64,000 nt of DNA, from contig NZ_SDAK01000001.1 of NCBI RefSeq assembly GCF_004210295.1, positions 1,116,001-1,180,000 on the forward strand. Reading direction: 5' to 3'. Origin of the DNA: Lactococcus sp. S-13. GTDB lineage: Bacteria; Bacillota; Bacilli; Lactobacillales; Streptococcaceae. The notes under the pieces are model-generated. The model was given only the letters and a program-made list of their open reading frames with translations. It had not been told where the DNA came from and did not search any database. Shown piece after piece: positions 45,168 to 56,115 of this stretch (the stretch's first letter is position 1; the number at the start of each line of letters is the position of its first letter). The position numbers and the translations under genes were made by a program.

Positions 45168-46346
45168 TTAGGAAAGAGCCGTCACGATAATAAGACCAAT
45201 AATCGTCAACAACACAACGAAACCGGCATTGACAATGGCGAAATATTTGACGAAACCGCGTGTTTCACCACGTGCATTCATCCGAATGACTTTGTAAGCA
45301 ATCAGGGTTGCCATTGATGAAACAATTGTACCAATTCCTCCGATATCTGCCCCCAAGACCAACGATACAGCGTGCGGTGTGAAAGGTGAAATCAAAATTG
45401 GTGCCGCAATATTCGAGATAAATTGGCTCATAATCACTGTCCCTAAAAATGCTGCTTGCGGATTAACTAAAGTCTGACTGATAAAATTCGTCAGCGCATG
45501 GATGTTGGCAATATTTCCCACAATCAAAAAGAAGAAAATGAAGGTCAACAAGAGATGATAGTCAATCCCAGCAAAAAGTTTAGGACGGTAAATCGCAACA
45601 ACGACCGCAACAATTGCACCAGCAAGATAAAAGTTGATGTAACCAAAGACAGAAGCTGCCATGAGTAACATCAACACAACAAAGATAGACGTTTCAACTT
45701 TGTTGAATTTATTAACTTGGGTTTCAATGACCAAAGGTTCATTGTCGATAAATTGACAAGCAATCATCAAAACCAACAGTCCTAAAAGCCAAAGTGCGCC
45801 TGTCCCTTTGAAAAACTCCAGATTGGTCAAGGGCGAACCTGCATGATTTTGCGCCAGCTTGTAAAAAGAGTAAAGATAGAGATTGTGCGGATTTCCTTGA
45901 GGTAAAAGCGAAGAACCGATGTGGCAAGCTGGAACGATCAGTGCCGCTCCAATATGAACAGATTTTCGATTTTTGATATCCTTGGTAATCGCCAGATAAA
46001 GCGGTAAAACCGTTAAAATCGTCAAATCATTCGTAAAGAAAACCGCTAAAAAGAAAGTGAGAAGTGTGGTAAAACGGACAAGTTGCCGTGTTGTCGTACT
46101 TTTTTTAACCAAGGTTTGTCCCAAAAATTGAAGCAAGCCTGTCTCTTTAAAGCCACCAATGACTAGCATCAAACCAGATACTGTGACGATCACATGGTAG
46201 TTGAAAAATCGTGTTGTAAATCCGCCAAAGCTAATGGCGATAATTGCAATAATCAACGAAACAAGGAAAACTTTGTCCACCAGAATCCAATTGAGTATTG
46301 TTTTCCAGATTCTTCCTGAATCGTGCTGAGTAGCTGAATGTTCCAC
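45168..46346 (-). CDS. SLC13/ArsB-like anion permease
   Basis: 392 residues with ten or more membrane helices of the ion-transporter superfamily. Features are VFFTNDLTILTVLPLYLAI, IVPACHIGSSLLPQGNPHNL and FISNIAAPILISPFTPHA, two helix-breaking motifs typical of SLC13/ArsB carriers. The substrate (dicarboxylate, sulphate, arsenite or other anion) cannot be decided; co-occurrence of an arsC gene 4 kb away is suggestive but the two are in separate operons. The start is GTG with AGGAG 5 nt upstream. Confidence 0.82.
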   Translation of the reverse strand: MEHSATQHDSGRIWKTILNWILVDKVFLVSLIIAIIAISFGGFTTRFFNYHVIVTVSGLMLVIGGFKETGLLQFLGQTLVKKSTTTRQLVRFTTLLTFFLAVFFTNDLTILTVLPLYLAITKDIKNRKSVHIGAALIVPACHIGSSLLPQGNPHNLYLYSFYKLAQNHAGSPLTNLEFFKGTGALWLLGLLVLMIACQFIDNEPLVIETQVNKFNKVETSIFVVLMLLMAASVFGYINFYLAGAIVAVVVAIYRPKLFAGIDYHLLLTFIFFFLIVGNIANIHALTNFISQTLVNPQAAFLGTVIMSQFISNIAAPILISPFTPHAVSLVLGADIGGIGTIVSSMATLIAYKVIRMNARGETRGFVKYFAIVNAGFVVLLTIIGLIIVTALS

Positions 46347-46387
46347 TACTTCTCCTAACTAGCATATTAAAATTTTGCACCTTTTAA

Positions 46388-46416
46388 ATTATAACATCAA
46401 AGAATAGGACTGACAA
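46388..46416 (-). promoter_or_regulatory. Anion permease promoter
   Basis: TTGTCA (46411-46416), 17 bp, TATAAT (46388-46393) with upstream TG, minus strand. Leader about 35 nt. Confidence 0.75.
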
Positions 46417-46487
46417 GCTTTTTTTTATTTTAAAGTAAGGTTCTTCTAATTCTGACATTTTCATTTTTTTGCCAGATTTGTTTTCGT

Positions 46488-46596
46488 CAGCATTTTTTCT
46501 CCACTGACGAATTTTTCGTCAGCAAATTCTCTCCACTGACGAATTTTTCGTCAGCATTTTTTCTGCACTGACGCAGTTTTCGTCAGTAATTTCTCT
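46488..46596. repeat. CTGACG/CGTCAG repeats after sufB, 32-bp period
   Basis: CTGACG at 46504, 46536 and 46568, exactly 32 bp apart, each paired with a downstream CGTCAG and an A/T stretch ending TTCT. One further half copy precedes. Together with the terminator they fill the 364-bp gap between sufB and the permease gene. Confidence 0.9.
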
Positions 46597-46620
46597 AAAG
46601 CAAATCGGCCAAAGCAAGCA

Positions 46621-46654
46621 AAAACAGGTCTGATTTTCATCAAAACCTGTCTTG
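46621..46654 (-). terminator. suf operon terminator
   Basis: ACAGGT / ACCTGT arms with an additional inner pairing TGATGAAAATCA; T5 on the minus strand, about 60 nt after the sufB stop. Confidence 0.7.
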
Positions 46655-46710
46655 ATTAACCCTTTTAAATTTTTTCTGGTTAGCCATGTGTTTTTTATTA
46701 CTTGAAAACG

Positions 46711-48123
46711 TTACCCGATAGAACCTTCCATAGAGTAAGAAATCAATCGATTGAGCTCAACAGCGTACTCCATTGGTAATTCTTTGGTGAAAGGTTCGAT
46801 GAAGCCCATGACAATCATGTCGGTCGCTTCTTTTTCTGTCAAACCACGACTCATCAAGTAATAGAGCTGTTCTTCAGAGATTTTAGAAACTTTCGCTTCG
46901 TGTTCCAAGGCGACTTGGGAATTGTGAATTTCATTGAAGGGAACGGTGTCTGATTTGGACAGGCCGTCCATCAAAATGGTGTCACATTCGATATGAGAAG
47001 CGGATTTTTTAGAATTTTTGTTGAACGTCACTTGGCCTCGATAGTTCACAGCACCACCATTTTTGGCGATGGATTTGGAAATGATTGAACTTGAAGTGTT
47101 TGGCGCGTTATGAATCATTTTTGCTCCGGTGTCTTGGTTTTGATTGGCACCGGCAAAAGCGATAGAGAGCATAGTGCCACGCGCACCTGGGCCATTCAGG
47201 TGAACGGCTGGATATTTCATGGAAACTTTCGAGCCAAGATTGCCATCAACCCATTCCACAGTGGCATTAGCAGCAGCCGATGCGCGCTTAGTCACTAAGT
47301 TATAAACATTATCCGACCAGTTTTGAATAGTTGAATAGCGCATATAGCCACCTTCTTCAACGAAAATCTCAACCACAGCCGCGTGCAAAGAGCTTGCGCT
47401 ATAAGTCGGTGCGGTACAACCTTCAATGTATTGGATTGACGCCCCATCTTCGACAATGATTAAGGTGCGTTCAAACTGTCCTGATTTTTCATTGTTAATC
47501 CGGAAATAAGCCTGAATTGGAATATCACATTTGATCCCTTTTGGCACGTATACAAAGGAACCACCTGACCAAACAGCGGAGTTCAAAGCGGCCAATTTGT
47601 TATCTGTGGGTGGAACGAGTTTGCTGAAATATTTCTTGAAAAGTTCAGGATATTCACGCAGTGCTGTGTCAGTGTCAGTAAAAACGATGCCGAGCTTTTC
47701 AAACTCATCTTTCATGTTGTGATAGACAACTTCCGACTCGTATTGGGCGCTAGCGCCTGCTAAATAGGAGCGTTCAGCTTCTGGAATCCCGATTTTTTCA
47801 AAGGTTTCTTTGATTTCGTCAGGGACATCTTCCCAGGTGCGCGCCGCTTTTGCTGACGGTTTTTGGTAATAAACGATGTCATTCCAGTCAATTTCTGAAA
47901 GATCTGGCCCCCATTTTGGTAAGTCCATTTTTTTGAAGGCTTCAAAAGATTTCAGACGAAACTCAAGCATCCATTCCGGCTCGTTTTTGGTCGCTGAAAT
48001 TTCCCGAATGACTTCCTCAGTCAAACCCAAACCTGTGGTAAATGCAAGTTCAGCATTGTCATGAAAGCCAAATTTATATTCTTCGAGGTCTTTGACGACT
48101 TCTTGTGTACTGTTTTCTGTCAT
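46711..48123 (-). CDS. sufB: Fe-S cluster scaffold subunit SufB
   Basis: 470 residues. Scaffold of the SufBCD complex that assembles Fe-S clusters. Typical blocks: [39 protein letters not shown], and [20 protein letters not shown] near the C-terminus with [17 protein letters not shown] lies 8 nt before the ATG. It is the last suf gene, separated from sufU by 106 bp of repeat-containing DNA. Confidence 0.97.
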   Translation of the reverse strand: MTENSTQEVVKDLEEYKFGFHDNAELAFTTGLGLTEEVIREISATKNEPEWMLEFRLKSFEAFKKMDLPKWGPDLSEIDWNDIVYYQKPSAKAARTWEDVPDEIKETFEKIGIPEAERSYLAGASAQYESEVVYHNMKDEFEKLGIVFTDTDTALREYPELFKKYFSKLVPPTDNKLAALNSAVWSGGSFVYVPKGIKCDIPIQAYFRINNEKSGQFERTLIIVEDGASIQYIEGCTAPTYSASSLHAAVVEIFVEEGGYMRYSTIQNWSDNVYNLVTKRASAAANATVEWVDGNLGSKVSMKYPAVHLNGPGARGTMLSIAFAGANQNQDTGAKMIHNAPNTSSSIISKSIAKNGGAVNYRGQVTFNKNSKKSASHIECDTILMDGLSKSDTVPFNEIHNSQVALEHEAKVSKISEEQLYYLMSRGLTEKEATDMIVMGFIEPFTKELPMEYAVELNRLISYSMEGSIG

Positions 48124-48150
48124 ATTTTCCTCTTCTTTTTTACTTTTTTA

Positions 48151-48220
48151 CTGACGAAATTTGCGTCAGCATTTTCTCTAGCCATTTTTTGTGTGGAAAA
48201 GTTTACGTCAGCATTTTCTC
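48151..48220. repeat. CTGACG/CGTCAG repeats between sufU and sufB, 42-bp period
   Basis: CGTCAG at 48164 and 48206, both followed by CATTTTCTCT, 42 bp apart; CTGACG at 48151 pairs with the first. They lie inside the suf operon. Confidence 0.85.
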
Positions 48221-48229
48221 TGACGTTTT

Positions 48230-48688
48230 TTAGTGGTCGTGGGTCAATTTGACTTCGGCTTCACCCATTTCAAGCGCTTTTTTAAGCGCATTCCAAGCTA
48301 AAGTCGAACATTTCACCCGAGCAGGAAATTTACTGACGCCCGCCAAAAATTGTGCATCGCCGAGCGCTTCTTGAGCTTCGTCTTCTTTTCCCGTCACCAT
48401 TTCGGAAAAAATCTGGGCAAGTTCTTGAGCCTGAGCCTTCGTTTTGCCAAGCACAGCGACGGTCATCATTGAAGCAGACGCCGTCGAAATCGTGCAACCA
48501 TGCCCACTAAAAGCAATGTTTGAAATCAAATCTCCATCAAACTCAACCGTTAATCGAATCACGTCACCACAAGTTGGATTATTGAGGTCAATCACACAAC
48601 CTGTCTGCAATTCCCCAGCATGGCGTGGACTTGATGAATGATCAAGAATAACCGCCCGATAGAGATTATCTAGTTTAGATAAAGCCAA
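48230..48688 (-). CDS. sufU: Sulfur-transfer/zinc protein SufU
   Basis: 152 residues of the IscU-like SufU group of Firmicutes, which accepts sulphur from SufS. The ligand residues are Cys40 with Asp42 (PTCGD), Cys65 (GHGCTIS) and Cys127 (KCSTLAW). The start codon is TTG at 48688, with AAGGG about 8 nt upstream. It follows the DedA-like gene by 48 nt. Confidence 0.94.
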   Translation of the reverse strand: MALSKLDNLYRAVILDHSSSPRHAGELQTGCVIDLNNPTCGDVIRLTVEFDGDLISNIAFSGHGCTISTASASMMTVAVLGKTKAQAQELAQIFSEMVTGKEDEAQEALGDAQFLAGVSKFPARVKCSTLAWNALKKALEMGEAEVKLTHDH

Positions 48689-48736
48689 AATTTTGTCCCT
48701 TCTTTTTGTTTCATTTTTGATTATCCGCCTAAAATG

Positions 48737-49216
48737 CTAGCCCTTATTCGCGCCATTTTTACGAATATAACGTAGCAAAACATTAGCAGCAATCGCAACC
48801 ACCAAAATAACAATGACGAATAAAATAAAGAGTCCGACTGAGCCTCTCACGAGTGAGCGAAAAAGGCTAAGTCCACCCAAAGCGTAGATAAATCCCCAGA
48901 CCAAATAGCCCGGAATAGCCGCCAGCGTGTATTTATACCAAGACCAATTCAGCAAGCCTGCACCAAACTGTACAGCTGTTTGAAAACCGACTGTTAGAAA
49001 GGACAGCGGAATAATTGGCCAACCCATTTTTTGGATTGCTATCATTCCAGAGGAAGTTTCTGAATTTTTTTCAAGCCTTTGTCCCCACTTTGTTTTTAAA
49101 ATTCCGTGGTGGCTCAATTTTCCTAACCAAAAGGTACATTGCGCCCGAAAGAAAACAACAACAAATAGAAAAAGTGTAGCCAGCCAAAGTGGGAGGGAGG
49201 CGACCCAATCAAGCAT
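48737..49216 (-). CDS. DedA/VTT-like membrane protein inside the suf operon
   Basis: 159 residues from the ATG at 49216, 1 nt after the sufS stop. Four or five hydrophobic segments (WVASLPLWLATLFLFVVVFF, PIIPLSFLTVGFQTAVQFG, YLVWGFIYALGGLSLF, VGLFILFVIVILVVAIAA). The stretch from MGWPIIPLSF to AIPGYLVWG resembles the re-entrant core of VTT/DedA proteins, with a weaker match than the DedA gene at 21841. No good ribosome site is seen, so translation may be coupled to sufS. It is not a usual suf component. Confidence 0.65.
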   Translation of the reverse strand: MLDWVASLPLWLATLFLFVVVFFRAQCTFWLGKLSHHGILKTKWGQRLEKNSETSSGMIAIQKMGWPIIPLSFLTVGFQTAVQFGAGLLNWSWYKYTLAAIPGYLVWGFIYALGGLSLFRSLVRGSVGLFILFVIVILVVAIAANVLLRYIRKNGANKG

Positions 49217-49217
49217 A

Positions 49218-50820
<1,603 letters not shown>

Positions 50821-50821
50821 C

Positions 50822-52078
50822 TTACATTCCTAATTTTCTTTCGATGGTTTCGATAAATTCATGACGTACTGCTTTGACTGGAATTTCGCTGACCACTGAG
50901 CTGAGGAATCCACGAATGACCAAACGTTTCGCCATGTCCTCATCCAAACCGCGTGATTGCAAGTAGAACAAATCCTCCTCATCAATCTGTCCGACAGATG
51001 CCGCGTGACCTGCTGTTACGTCATTTTCATCAATCAAAAGAATTGGATTGGCATCGCCGCGCCCCTTGTCTGATAACATCAAAACGTGTGAGGATTGTTG
51101 AGCATCGGCATTTTTGGCGCCCTTAATAATATGCCCAATCGCATTGAACGTCAACGTTCCTCTGTCCAAAATGACACCATTTTGCAAGATGTGGCCTGCT
51201 GAGTTGAGCCCAAAATTTGTTACTCTCGTATCAACACCTTGTGTTTGACGTCCTGTAGAAATACCGACCACTTTGATTTGCGAATGTGCGCCGTTTCCTT
51301 TGAGATCACTATCAAAGTCAGCAACAACATTTCCGTCATTCATGACCCCAACTGACCAGTCAATGGTTGCATTGTCGCCAATCAAGCCTCGACGAATGAT
51401 GGAAGCAGTCACATTTTCGCCTAATTGATCTAAGGCTGCAAACTTAACTTGCGCACCTGCTTGTGCAATGACTTCAACGATAAGATTTGCCGTTGCCCGT
51501 GCCGTTTGATCGCCGGTCGTTTCCAACCGTTCCAGATAGTCTACTTTGGCATTTTTCCCAGCAATGATCAACAAATGCTTGTTAAATGGTACAGTAGAAC
51601 CACCTTCTTGCATCAAAATCGCCTCAATCGGTTCGGAAATTTCAACGCCATCTGGCACATAAAGCACCAAACCCGAATTGAAAGTCGCTGCATTTGCTGC
51701 GGTCAATTGACTTTCAAAAAATGGTACCACACTGCCCAAATGTTTTTCCACAAGCTCAGGAATTTCGGTCAATGCAGTCGCAAAATCAGTGAAGATCACA
51801 CCTTGATCCGCTAATGCTGGACTGATTTGCTCCAGCACAGTTTGCGTGCCAACTTGCACAAGCAAAGGATGATTAGGCAATTCTGTAAAAGCAGGCACAG
51901 CGCCAATTTCTTGCGTTTGGTCAATTGTCAATTGATCCAAGCCCCAACGGTTGATTTTTACCCGTTCGATATTAGGCAATTCTAATTTGTCAAATGCAGC
52001 CGCAGCCTCTTGACGCAAATCAGACAACCAAGCAGGCTCGGCATTCATTTGTGAAAAGTTTAAGATTTCTTGATTCAT
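50822..52078 (-). CDS. sufD: Fe-S cluster assembly protein SufD
   Basis: 418 residues. SufB paralogue in the SufBCD complex: LVLYVPDGVEISEPIEAIL, NFGLNSAGHILQNGVIL, IIKGAKNADAQQSSHVLML and DENDVTAGHAASVGQIDEEDL are diagnostic. The ATG has no strong ribosome site. A 191-bp gap with repeats separates it from sufC, where other lactococci usually have little space. Confidence 0.95.
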   Translation of the reverse strand: MNQEILNFSQMNAEPAWLSDLRQEAAAAFDKLELPNIERVKINRWGLDQLTIDQTQEIGAVPAFTELPNHPLLVQVGTQTVLEQISPALADQGVIFTDFATALTEIPELVEKHLGSVVPFFESQLTAANAATFNSGLVLYVPDGVEISEPIEAILMQEGGSTVPFNKHLLIIAGKNAKVDYLERLETTGDQTARATANLIVEVIAQAGAQVKFAALDQLGENVTASIIRRGLIGDNATIDWSVGVMNDGNVVADFDSDLKGNGAHSQIKVVGISTGRQTQGVDTRVTNFGLNSAGHILQNGVILDRGTLTFNAIGHIIKGAKNADAQQSSHVLMLSDKGRGDANPILLIDENDVTAGHAASVGQIDEEDLFYLQSRGLDEDMAKRLVIRGFLSSVVSEIPVKAVRHEFIETIERKLGM

Positions 52079-52109
52079 ATTATTTTTGGTAAGACTTTTT
52101 TCCCTCAGA

Positions 52110-52246
52110 AAATGACGTCAGCAAATTCTCTGACCTTCTTTAATTTCGTTAGCAAATTCTCTACTGATGAAGTTTTCGTCAGTATTTTCTCTGATAAAAT
52201 TTATTTACGTCAGTAATTTCTCTACGCTTTTGACACTTTCGTCAGT
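52110..52246. repeat. CGTCAG repeats between sufC and sufD, about 31-bp period
   Basis: Cores at 52116, 52147 (CGTTAG), 52177, 52208 and 52240, spaced 31, 30, 31 and 32 bp; four are followed by an A/T stretch ending TTCTCT. They occupy most of the gap inside the operon. Confidence 0.9.
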
Positions 52247-52269
52247 CAATCAGTCCCCAACTCCTTTCC

Positions 52270-53040
52270 TCAAGCTTCTTCTTTGTAGTCAATGCCAAGT
52301 TCGTCAGCAATATTGGCATAACCTTCGACTTCCAAACGTTTGGCAAGGTCAGCACCACCGGTCTTAACCACACGGCCCTCCATCATAATGTGCACCACAT
52401 CTGGTGTAATATAATCCAGCAAACGTTGGTAGTGGGTGATAATCAAAGCACCAAATTTTTCGCCGCGCATTGAGTTGACGCCTTTAGCCACGACTTTAAG
52501 CGCATCAATATCAAGACCTGAGTCGATTTCGTCCAAAATAGCAAAAGTAGGCTCCAGCATCAAAAGTTGCAAAATTTCATTCCGTTTTTTCTCACCACCA
52601 GAAAATCCTTCATTGAGATAACGTTCTGCCATTTCCTCTTTCATGCTCAAAAGTTCCATGTTTTTATCCAATTGTTTGATAAATTGCATCACAGAAATTT
52701 TGTCATCTTCTGCACGTTTGGCGTTGATTGCTGCTCGCAAAAATTCAGCATTGGTAATTCCTGGAATTTCAGAAGGATATTGCATAGCCAAGAACAAGCC
52801 CAAACGCGCCCGCTCATCCACAGCCATTTCTAACACATTTTCACCGTCAAACAAAACTTGTCCTTGCGTCACCGTATAGTTCGGATTTCCCATGATGGCT
52901 GCCGACAAGGTTGATTTCCCTGTTCCATTCGGCCCCATGATGGCATGGACTTCGCCTGTATTTATTGTTAAATTCACTCCTTTGAGAATTTCTTTATCCT
53001 CAATTGTAACGTGAAGGTCTTTGATTTCAAGTGTAGCCAT
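52270..53040 (-). CDS. sufC: Fe-S cluster assembly ATPase SufC
   Basis: 256 residues. ABC-type ATPase with Walker A GPNGTGKST, the SufC-specific signature SGGEKKRNEIL, and Walker B FAILDEIDSGLD. It drives conformational change in SufBCD. AAGGAG lies before the ATG. First gene of the suf operon. Confidence 0.96.
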   Translation of the reverse strand: MATLEIKDLHVTIEDKEILKGVNLTINTGEVHAIMGPNGTGKSTLSAAIMGNPNYTVTQGQVLFDGENVLEMAVDERARLGLFLAMQYPSEIPGITNAEFLRAAINAKRAEDDKISVMQFIKQLDKNMELLSMKEEMAERYLNEGFSGGEKKRNEILQLLMLEPTFAILDEIDSGLDIDALKVVAKGVNSMRGEKFGALIITHYQRLLDYITPDVVHIMMEGRVVKTGGADLAKRLEVEGYANIADELGIDYKEEA

Positions 53041-53058
53041 ATTCTCGCTCCTTTAAAT

Positions 53059-53076
53059 TGTCAATTGTATTTGACA
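53059..53076. promoter_or_regulatory. Inverted repeat before sufC
   Basis: TGTCAA-N6-TTGACA lies between the -10 box and the ribosome site of sufC. It could be an operator for stress control of the suf operon; no regulator is identified. Confidence 0.4.
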
Positions 53077-53089
53077 TTTTATAGCTTCT

Positions 53090-53098
53090 ATTTTAACA
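53090..53098 (-). promoter_or_regulatory. suf operon promoter
   Basis: TGT-TAAAAT extended -10 on the minus strand, 49 nt before the sufC ATG; the -35 box is poor. Confidence 0.5.
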
Positions 53099-53155
53099 AA
53101 AATTTGACAAAAATTGTTATTTCCGCTTACAATTCTTTGCTAAAACTAACAAAAA

Positions 53156-53179
53156 ACCACTATTGTTAACAATAATGGT
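53156..53179 (-). terminator. mecA-tagO terminator
   Basis: ACCACTATTG / CAATAATGGT with loop TTAA (one mismatch), followed by A-rich on the plus strand, that is T6 on the minus strand. Nine nt after the tagO stop. Confidence 0.8.
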
Positions 53180-53187
53180 TAATAAAA

Positions 53188-54534
53188 TTATTTATTTCTT
53201 TCTCGACGTCTCAAAGGAGAAACTGAAAACTCCTGAGTCGGCTCATCAGCCAAGTCTTCTTCTGAAATTTCAGAAGAATTTTCTACCGTTTTCGTTTCAC
53301 TTTCTGAAGCTTCTTCATTTTGGAGATGTAAGACATTTTCTCGATAAGTTGAATTACCAACAAATTTTAAAGCTTTCAGCATTGGTTGACGATTTTCGCC
53401 CAAAATTCCCACTAATTCAATGAAAATTTCCAGCCCAATCAAACAAGCAACTAAAAGCAAAATCCCCCCAACGCGACTAGAAATTTGCAACAAAATCGAG
53501 ATGAAAGCAAAGATTGCTGCAATCCCATAAATCACAAGTACCGCCCCGCGATGTGTAAAACCAAGGGCCATGAGTCGATGATGCAAATGGCGTTTATCCG
53601 CCGTTGTAATCGACTGTCGATTGAGTTTGCGTCGAACCATTGCCATGATGGTGTCCGTCAAAGGAACACCCAAAATTAACAGAGGAGTCAAAACCGCTAC
53701 TGCTGTGGCATTTTTCAGCCCTTGCAGCGAAGCAACCGAAATGATAAAGCCTAAAAATAGCGCCCCTGTATCCCCCAAATAAATAATCGCTGGATGATAA
53801 TTATAAGGGAAAAAGCCCATGATTGCCGCTACGATGGTAAAAATCGTAATGGGTAAAAAGACATTTGGACTTGGTAAGAAAAAATACGAAACCACACCCA
53901 TCGTTGTCAGCGAAATAATAGACACACCACTCGCCAGACCATCCAGCCCATCAATCAAATTCAAAGCATTAGTAATCGCTAAAATCCAAAAAACAGTAAA
54001 AATAAAGGAAAGCCAATCTGGGAAAATAAGCAAAGGGCCGCCAAACGGAATTTTTAAGTTATCAAAGCGTGCATTGGTAAAAAACCAAATAAAACTCGCC
54101 GCTACAAACAAGCCCGCCATTTTCATCTTAGGCGAAATTTCTTTAATATCATCAATCAAGCCTGTCAGCACAACGATTCCACTGCCGACAACAAAAGGCC
54201 AAATATAGGATAAGTAACTCACCAAATGTGGAGGATGACTTTGAGGAGAACCACCAGGAACTCCCGCTCCCGTAGGATGTAACACTGGCTGACTATGCAC
54301 AATATGTGGCAAAATCAGCACACTCGCAAGCGCAAAAGCAATGAAAATGACTAGACCACCAGCCGAAGGCATCGGTTTTTTATTGACCCGCCGCTCATTT
54401 GGTTTATCAATTGCTCCAATCGCCTTTGACACAAAAGTCATGATTGGGGTTAAAATAACGGAAATTCCAAACGTCATGATAATGACAATTAGAAATTTCA
54501 AAGTAAAAGGAATCTCTTTTAATGTATCAACCAT
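53188..54534 (-). CDS. tagO: Undecaprenyl-phosphate GlcNAc-1-phosphate transferase
   Basis: 448 residues with about eleven membrane helices. It transfers a sugar phosphate to undecaprenyl phosphate, the first step of wall polysaccharide or teichoic-acid synthesis (also named rgpG). Motifs: PNERRVNKKPMPSAGG, GLIDDIKEISPK, NLIDGLDGLASG, YLGDTGALFLGF and KRHLHHRL. A long acidic C-terminal tail follows the last helix. The start lies 2 nt after the mecA stop with a weak ribosome site. Confidence 0.93.
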   Translation of the reverse strand: MVDTLKEIPFTLKFLIVIIMTFGISVILTPIMTFVSKAIGAIDKPNERRVNKKPMPSAGGLVIFIAFALASVLILPHIVHSQPVLHPTGAGVPGGSPQSHPPHLVSYLSYIWPFVVGSGIVVLTGLIDDIKEISPKMKMAGLFVAASFIWFFTNARFDNLKIPFGGPLLIFPDWLSFIFTVFWILAITNALNLIDGLDGLASGVSIISLTTMGVVSYFFLPSPNVFLPITIFTIVAAIMGFFPYNYHPAIIYLGDTGALFLGFIISVASLQGLKNATAVAVLTPLLILGVPLTDTIMAMVRRKLNRQSITTADKRHLHHRLMALGFTHRGAVLVIYGIAAIFAFISILLQISSRVGGILLLVACLIGLEIFIELVGILGENRQPMLKALKFVGNSTYRENVLHLQNEEASESETKTVENSSEISEEDLADEPTQEFSVSPLRRRERNK

Positions 54535-54536
54535 AT

Positions 54537-55238
54537 TTAAATTTTTCTAAGAACGTCCAAAGCACGTGTTTCAATCAAACATTCAGCATATTCCTGCAAA
54601 AATTCTCTACTCAAATTTGAGACTTCGCCATATTCCATCATCCGCGCCCGAGTGCTTTCAACGTGCATTTTCCCTTTAGATTTTTGATTATCCAAAACGA
54701 CAAGGTAAAACTCACCCTCATAGCGATAAAATTCTGACTCTTCATCCGCAAACTTAACATTTTTTACACCAGTCAAGACCGACATCACGTCGTCATAACG
54801 AATAGAGTAATAGATAAAATCAGGTTCTTGATCGTTTTCCTCTTTCTTTGCTCCAGGCAAGCCCAGTCCTGGTTTAAAATCAGTAATTCCACGTTCGCGC
54901 GCCATGTCTGCACCTATCTCATTAAGTTTATTATAAAATCCTGTCATCAATTCTTCAAACTCTTCTGGATCATCTGGAATTTCTCCGCCTTCATTCAAGA
55001 GCGCTTCTTCATGAACAATCATGTGCACTCCTTGAGGAAAAGGTTGGATTTGGAAGGTCAACATTCCGACATTGCTAAAACGATTTTCTAAGCCCAGTTC
55101 ATCAACTAATTCATAGAAAAATTGTTCAATTACTTCCTGATTTCCGAAAAAGTCAGATAATTTAATATCATAATCCGTCAAATCATCAAAAGAAAGTGTG
55201 ATTTTAATTGTACTTTCATTGATATCTTCAAATTTCAT
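54537..55238 (-). CDS. mecA: Adaptor protein MecA
   Basis: 233 residues. Links substrates such as the competence regulator ComX/ComK to ClpCP proteolysis. The N-terminal domain (MKFEDINESTIKITLSFDDL) and C-terminal domain (PDFIYYSIRYDDVMSVLTG, FYLVVLDNQKS) are separated by an acidic linker. I use the ATG at 55238; an upstream ATG (55247) directly abuts the GAG of the ribosome site. Presence of comEA/comEC elsewhere in the window fits a competence-control role. Confidence 0.9.
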   Translation of the reverse strand: MKFEDINESTIKITLSFDDLTDYDIKLSDFFGNQEVIEQFFYELVDELGLENRFSNVGMLTFQIQPFPQGVHMIVHEEALLNEGGEIPDDPEEFEELMTGFYNKLNEIGADMARERGITDFKPGLGLPGAKKEENDQEPDFIYYSIRYDDVMSVLTGVKNVKFADEESEFYRYEGEFYLVVLDNQKSKGKMHVESTRARMMEYGEVSNLSREFLQEYAECLIETRALDVLRKI

Positions 55239-55295
55239 TTGTATCATCTCTTTTCTATATTATTTTACTTCCAACACTTTACAATTCTTACTCAT

Positions 55296-55304
55296 ATTAT
55301 ACCA
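55296..55304 (-). promoter_or_regulatory. mecA promoter
   Basis: TGG-TATAAT extended -10 on the minus strand, about 57 nt before the mecA ATG. Confidence 0.55.
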
Positions 55305-55315
55305 CAGACCAGAAA

Positions 55316-55342
55316 AAAAAAAGCAAGCTGGCTGCTTTTTTT
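55316..55342 (-). terminator. Terminator of amino-acid ABC transporter
   Basis: Ten-bp stem AAAAAAAGCA / TGCTTTTTTT, loop AGCTGGC. It lies 39 nt after the ATPase stop and just upstream of the mecA promoter. Confidence 0.8.
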
Positions 55343-55380
55343 CATTTTCCTAGCCTTTCATTCCTCGAATTTGACTGGCT

Positions 55381-56115
55381 TCAAAGGACTTTTGCCAAAA
55401 ATTCTTGCGTTCTTTTTTCCTGTGGATTTTCAAATAAATCTATGGGTTTTCCTTCTTCGACAATCACTCCATCAGCCATAAATAAGACCCGATCTGCCAC
55501 ATTTTTGGCAAAGCCCATCTCGTGTGTGACGATAACCATGGTCATGCCTTCCTTGGCCAATTCTTGCATGACGTTGAGAACTTCGCCTACCATTTCTGGG
55601 TCAAGCGCTGAGGTCGGTTCATCAAATAACATCACCTCGGGATTCATTGCTAAAGCTCGCGCAATAGCTACCCGCTGCTGTTGTCCACCAGAGAGAGACT
55701 GTGGATAAGCTTGAGCTTTATCTGCCAATCCCACCCGTTCTAATAATTGAGTAGCTTTTTCCACAGCTTGAGTTTTATCCATTTTCCCCGTTTTGACAGG
55801 TGCTAAACTGAGATTTTCTAAAACCGTCATATTGGGAAAGAGATTGAACTGTTGAAAAACCATTCCCATTTTTTCCCTATGTTTAAAGACATCCACCGAT
55901 TTATCTGCAATATTGGTTCCTTCAAAATAAACTTCGCCTTTGGTTGGTTTTTCCAGCAAATTCATCGTGCGTAAAAATGTGGATTTCCCTGAACCAGATG
56001 GGCCAATCATCACCACCACTTCCCCTTTTTGAATTTGGATGTCCAATCCTTTGAGGACTTCTGTTTTTCCAAAATATTTATGCAGATTTTTTATTTCAAT
56101 TAAATATTCATTCAT
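55381..56115 (-). CDS. Polar amino-acid ABC transporter ATPase
   Basis: 244 residues with Walker [10 protein letters not shown], signature [15 protein letters not shown], Walker [18 protein letters not shown] and switch His in IVTHEMGFA. Similar in type to GlnQ in this window. Its ATG shares one base with the permease stop (TAATG). No substrate-binding gene lies next to it. Confidence 0.92.
   Translation of the reverse strand: MNEYLIEIKNLHKYFGKTEVLKGLDIQIQKGEVVVMIGPSGSGKSTFLRTMNLLEKPTKGEVYFEGTNIADKSVDVFKHREKMGMVFQQFNLFPNMTVLENLSLAPVKTGKMDKTQAVEKATQLLERVGLADKAQAYPQSLSGGQQQRVAIARALAMNPEVMLFDEPTSALDPEMVGEVLNVMQELAKEGMTMVIVTHEMGFAKNVADRVLFMADGVIVEEGKPIDLFENPQEKRTQEFLAKVL

Noticed and set aside
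46701-46715. CcpA cre-like sequence TTGAAAACGTTACCC
   Set aside because: It overlaps the sufB stop at the end of an operon, where a catabolite operator has no promoter to act on; likely chance.
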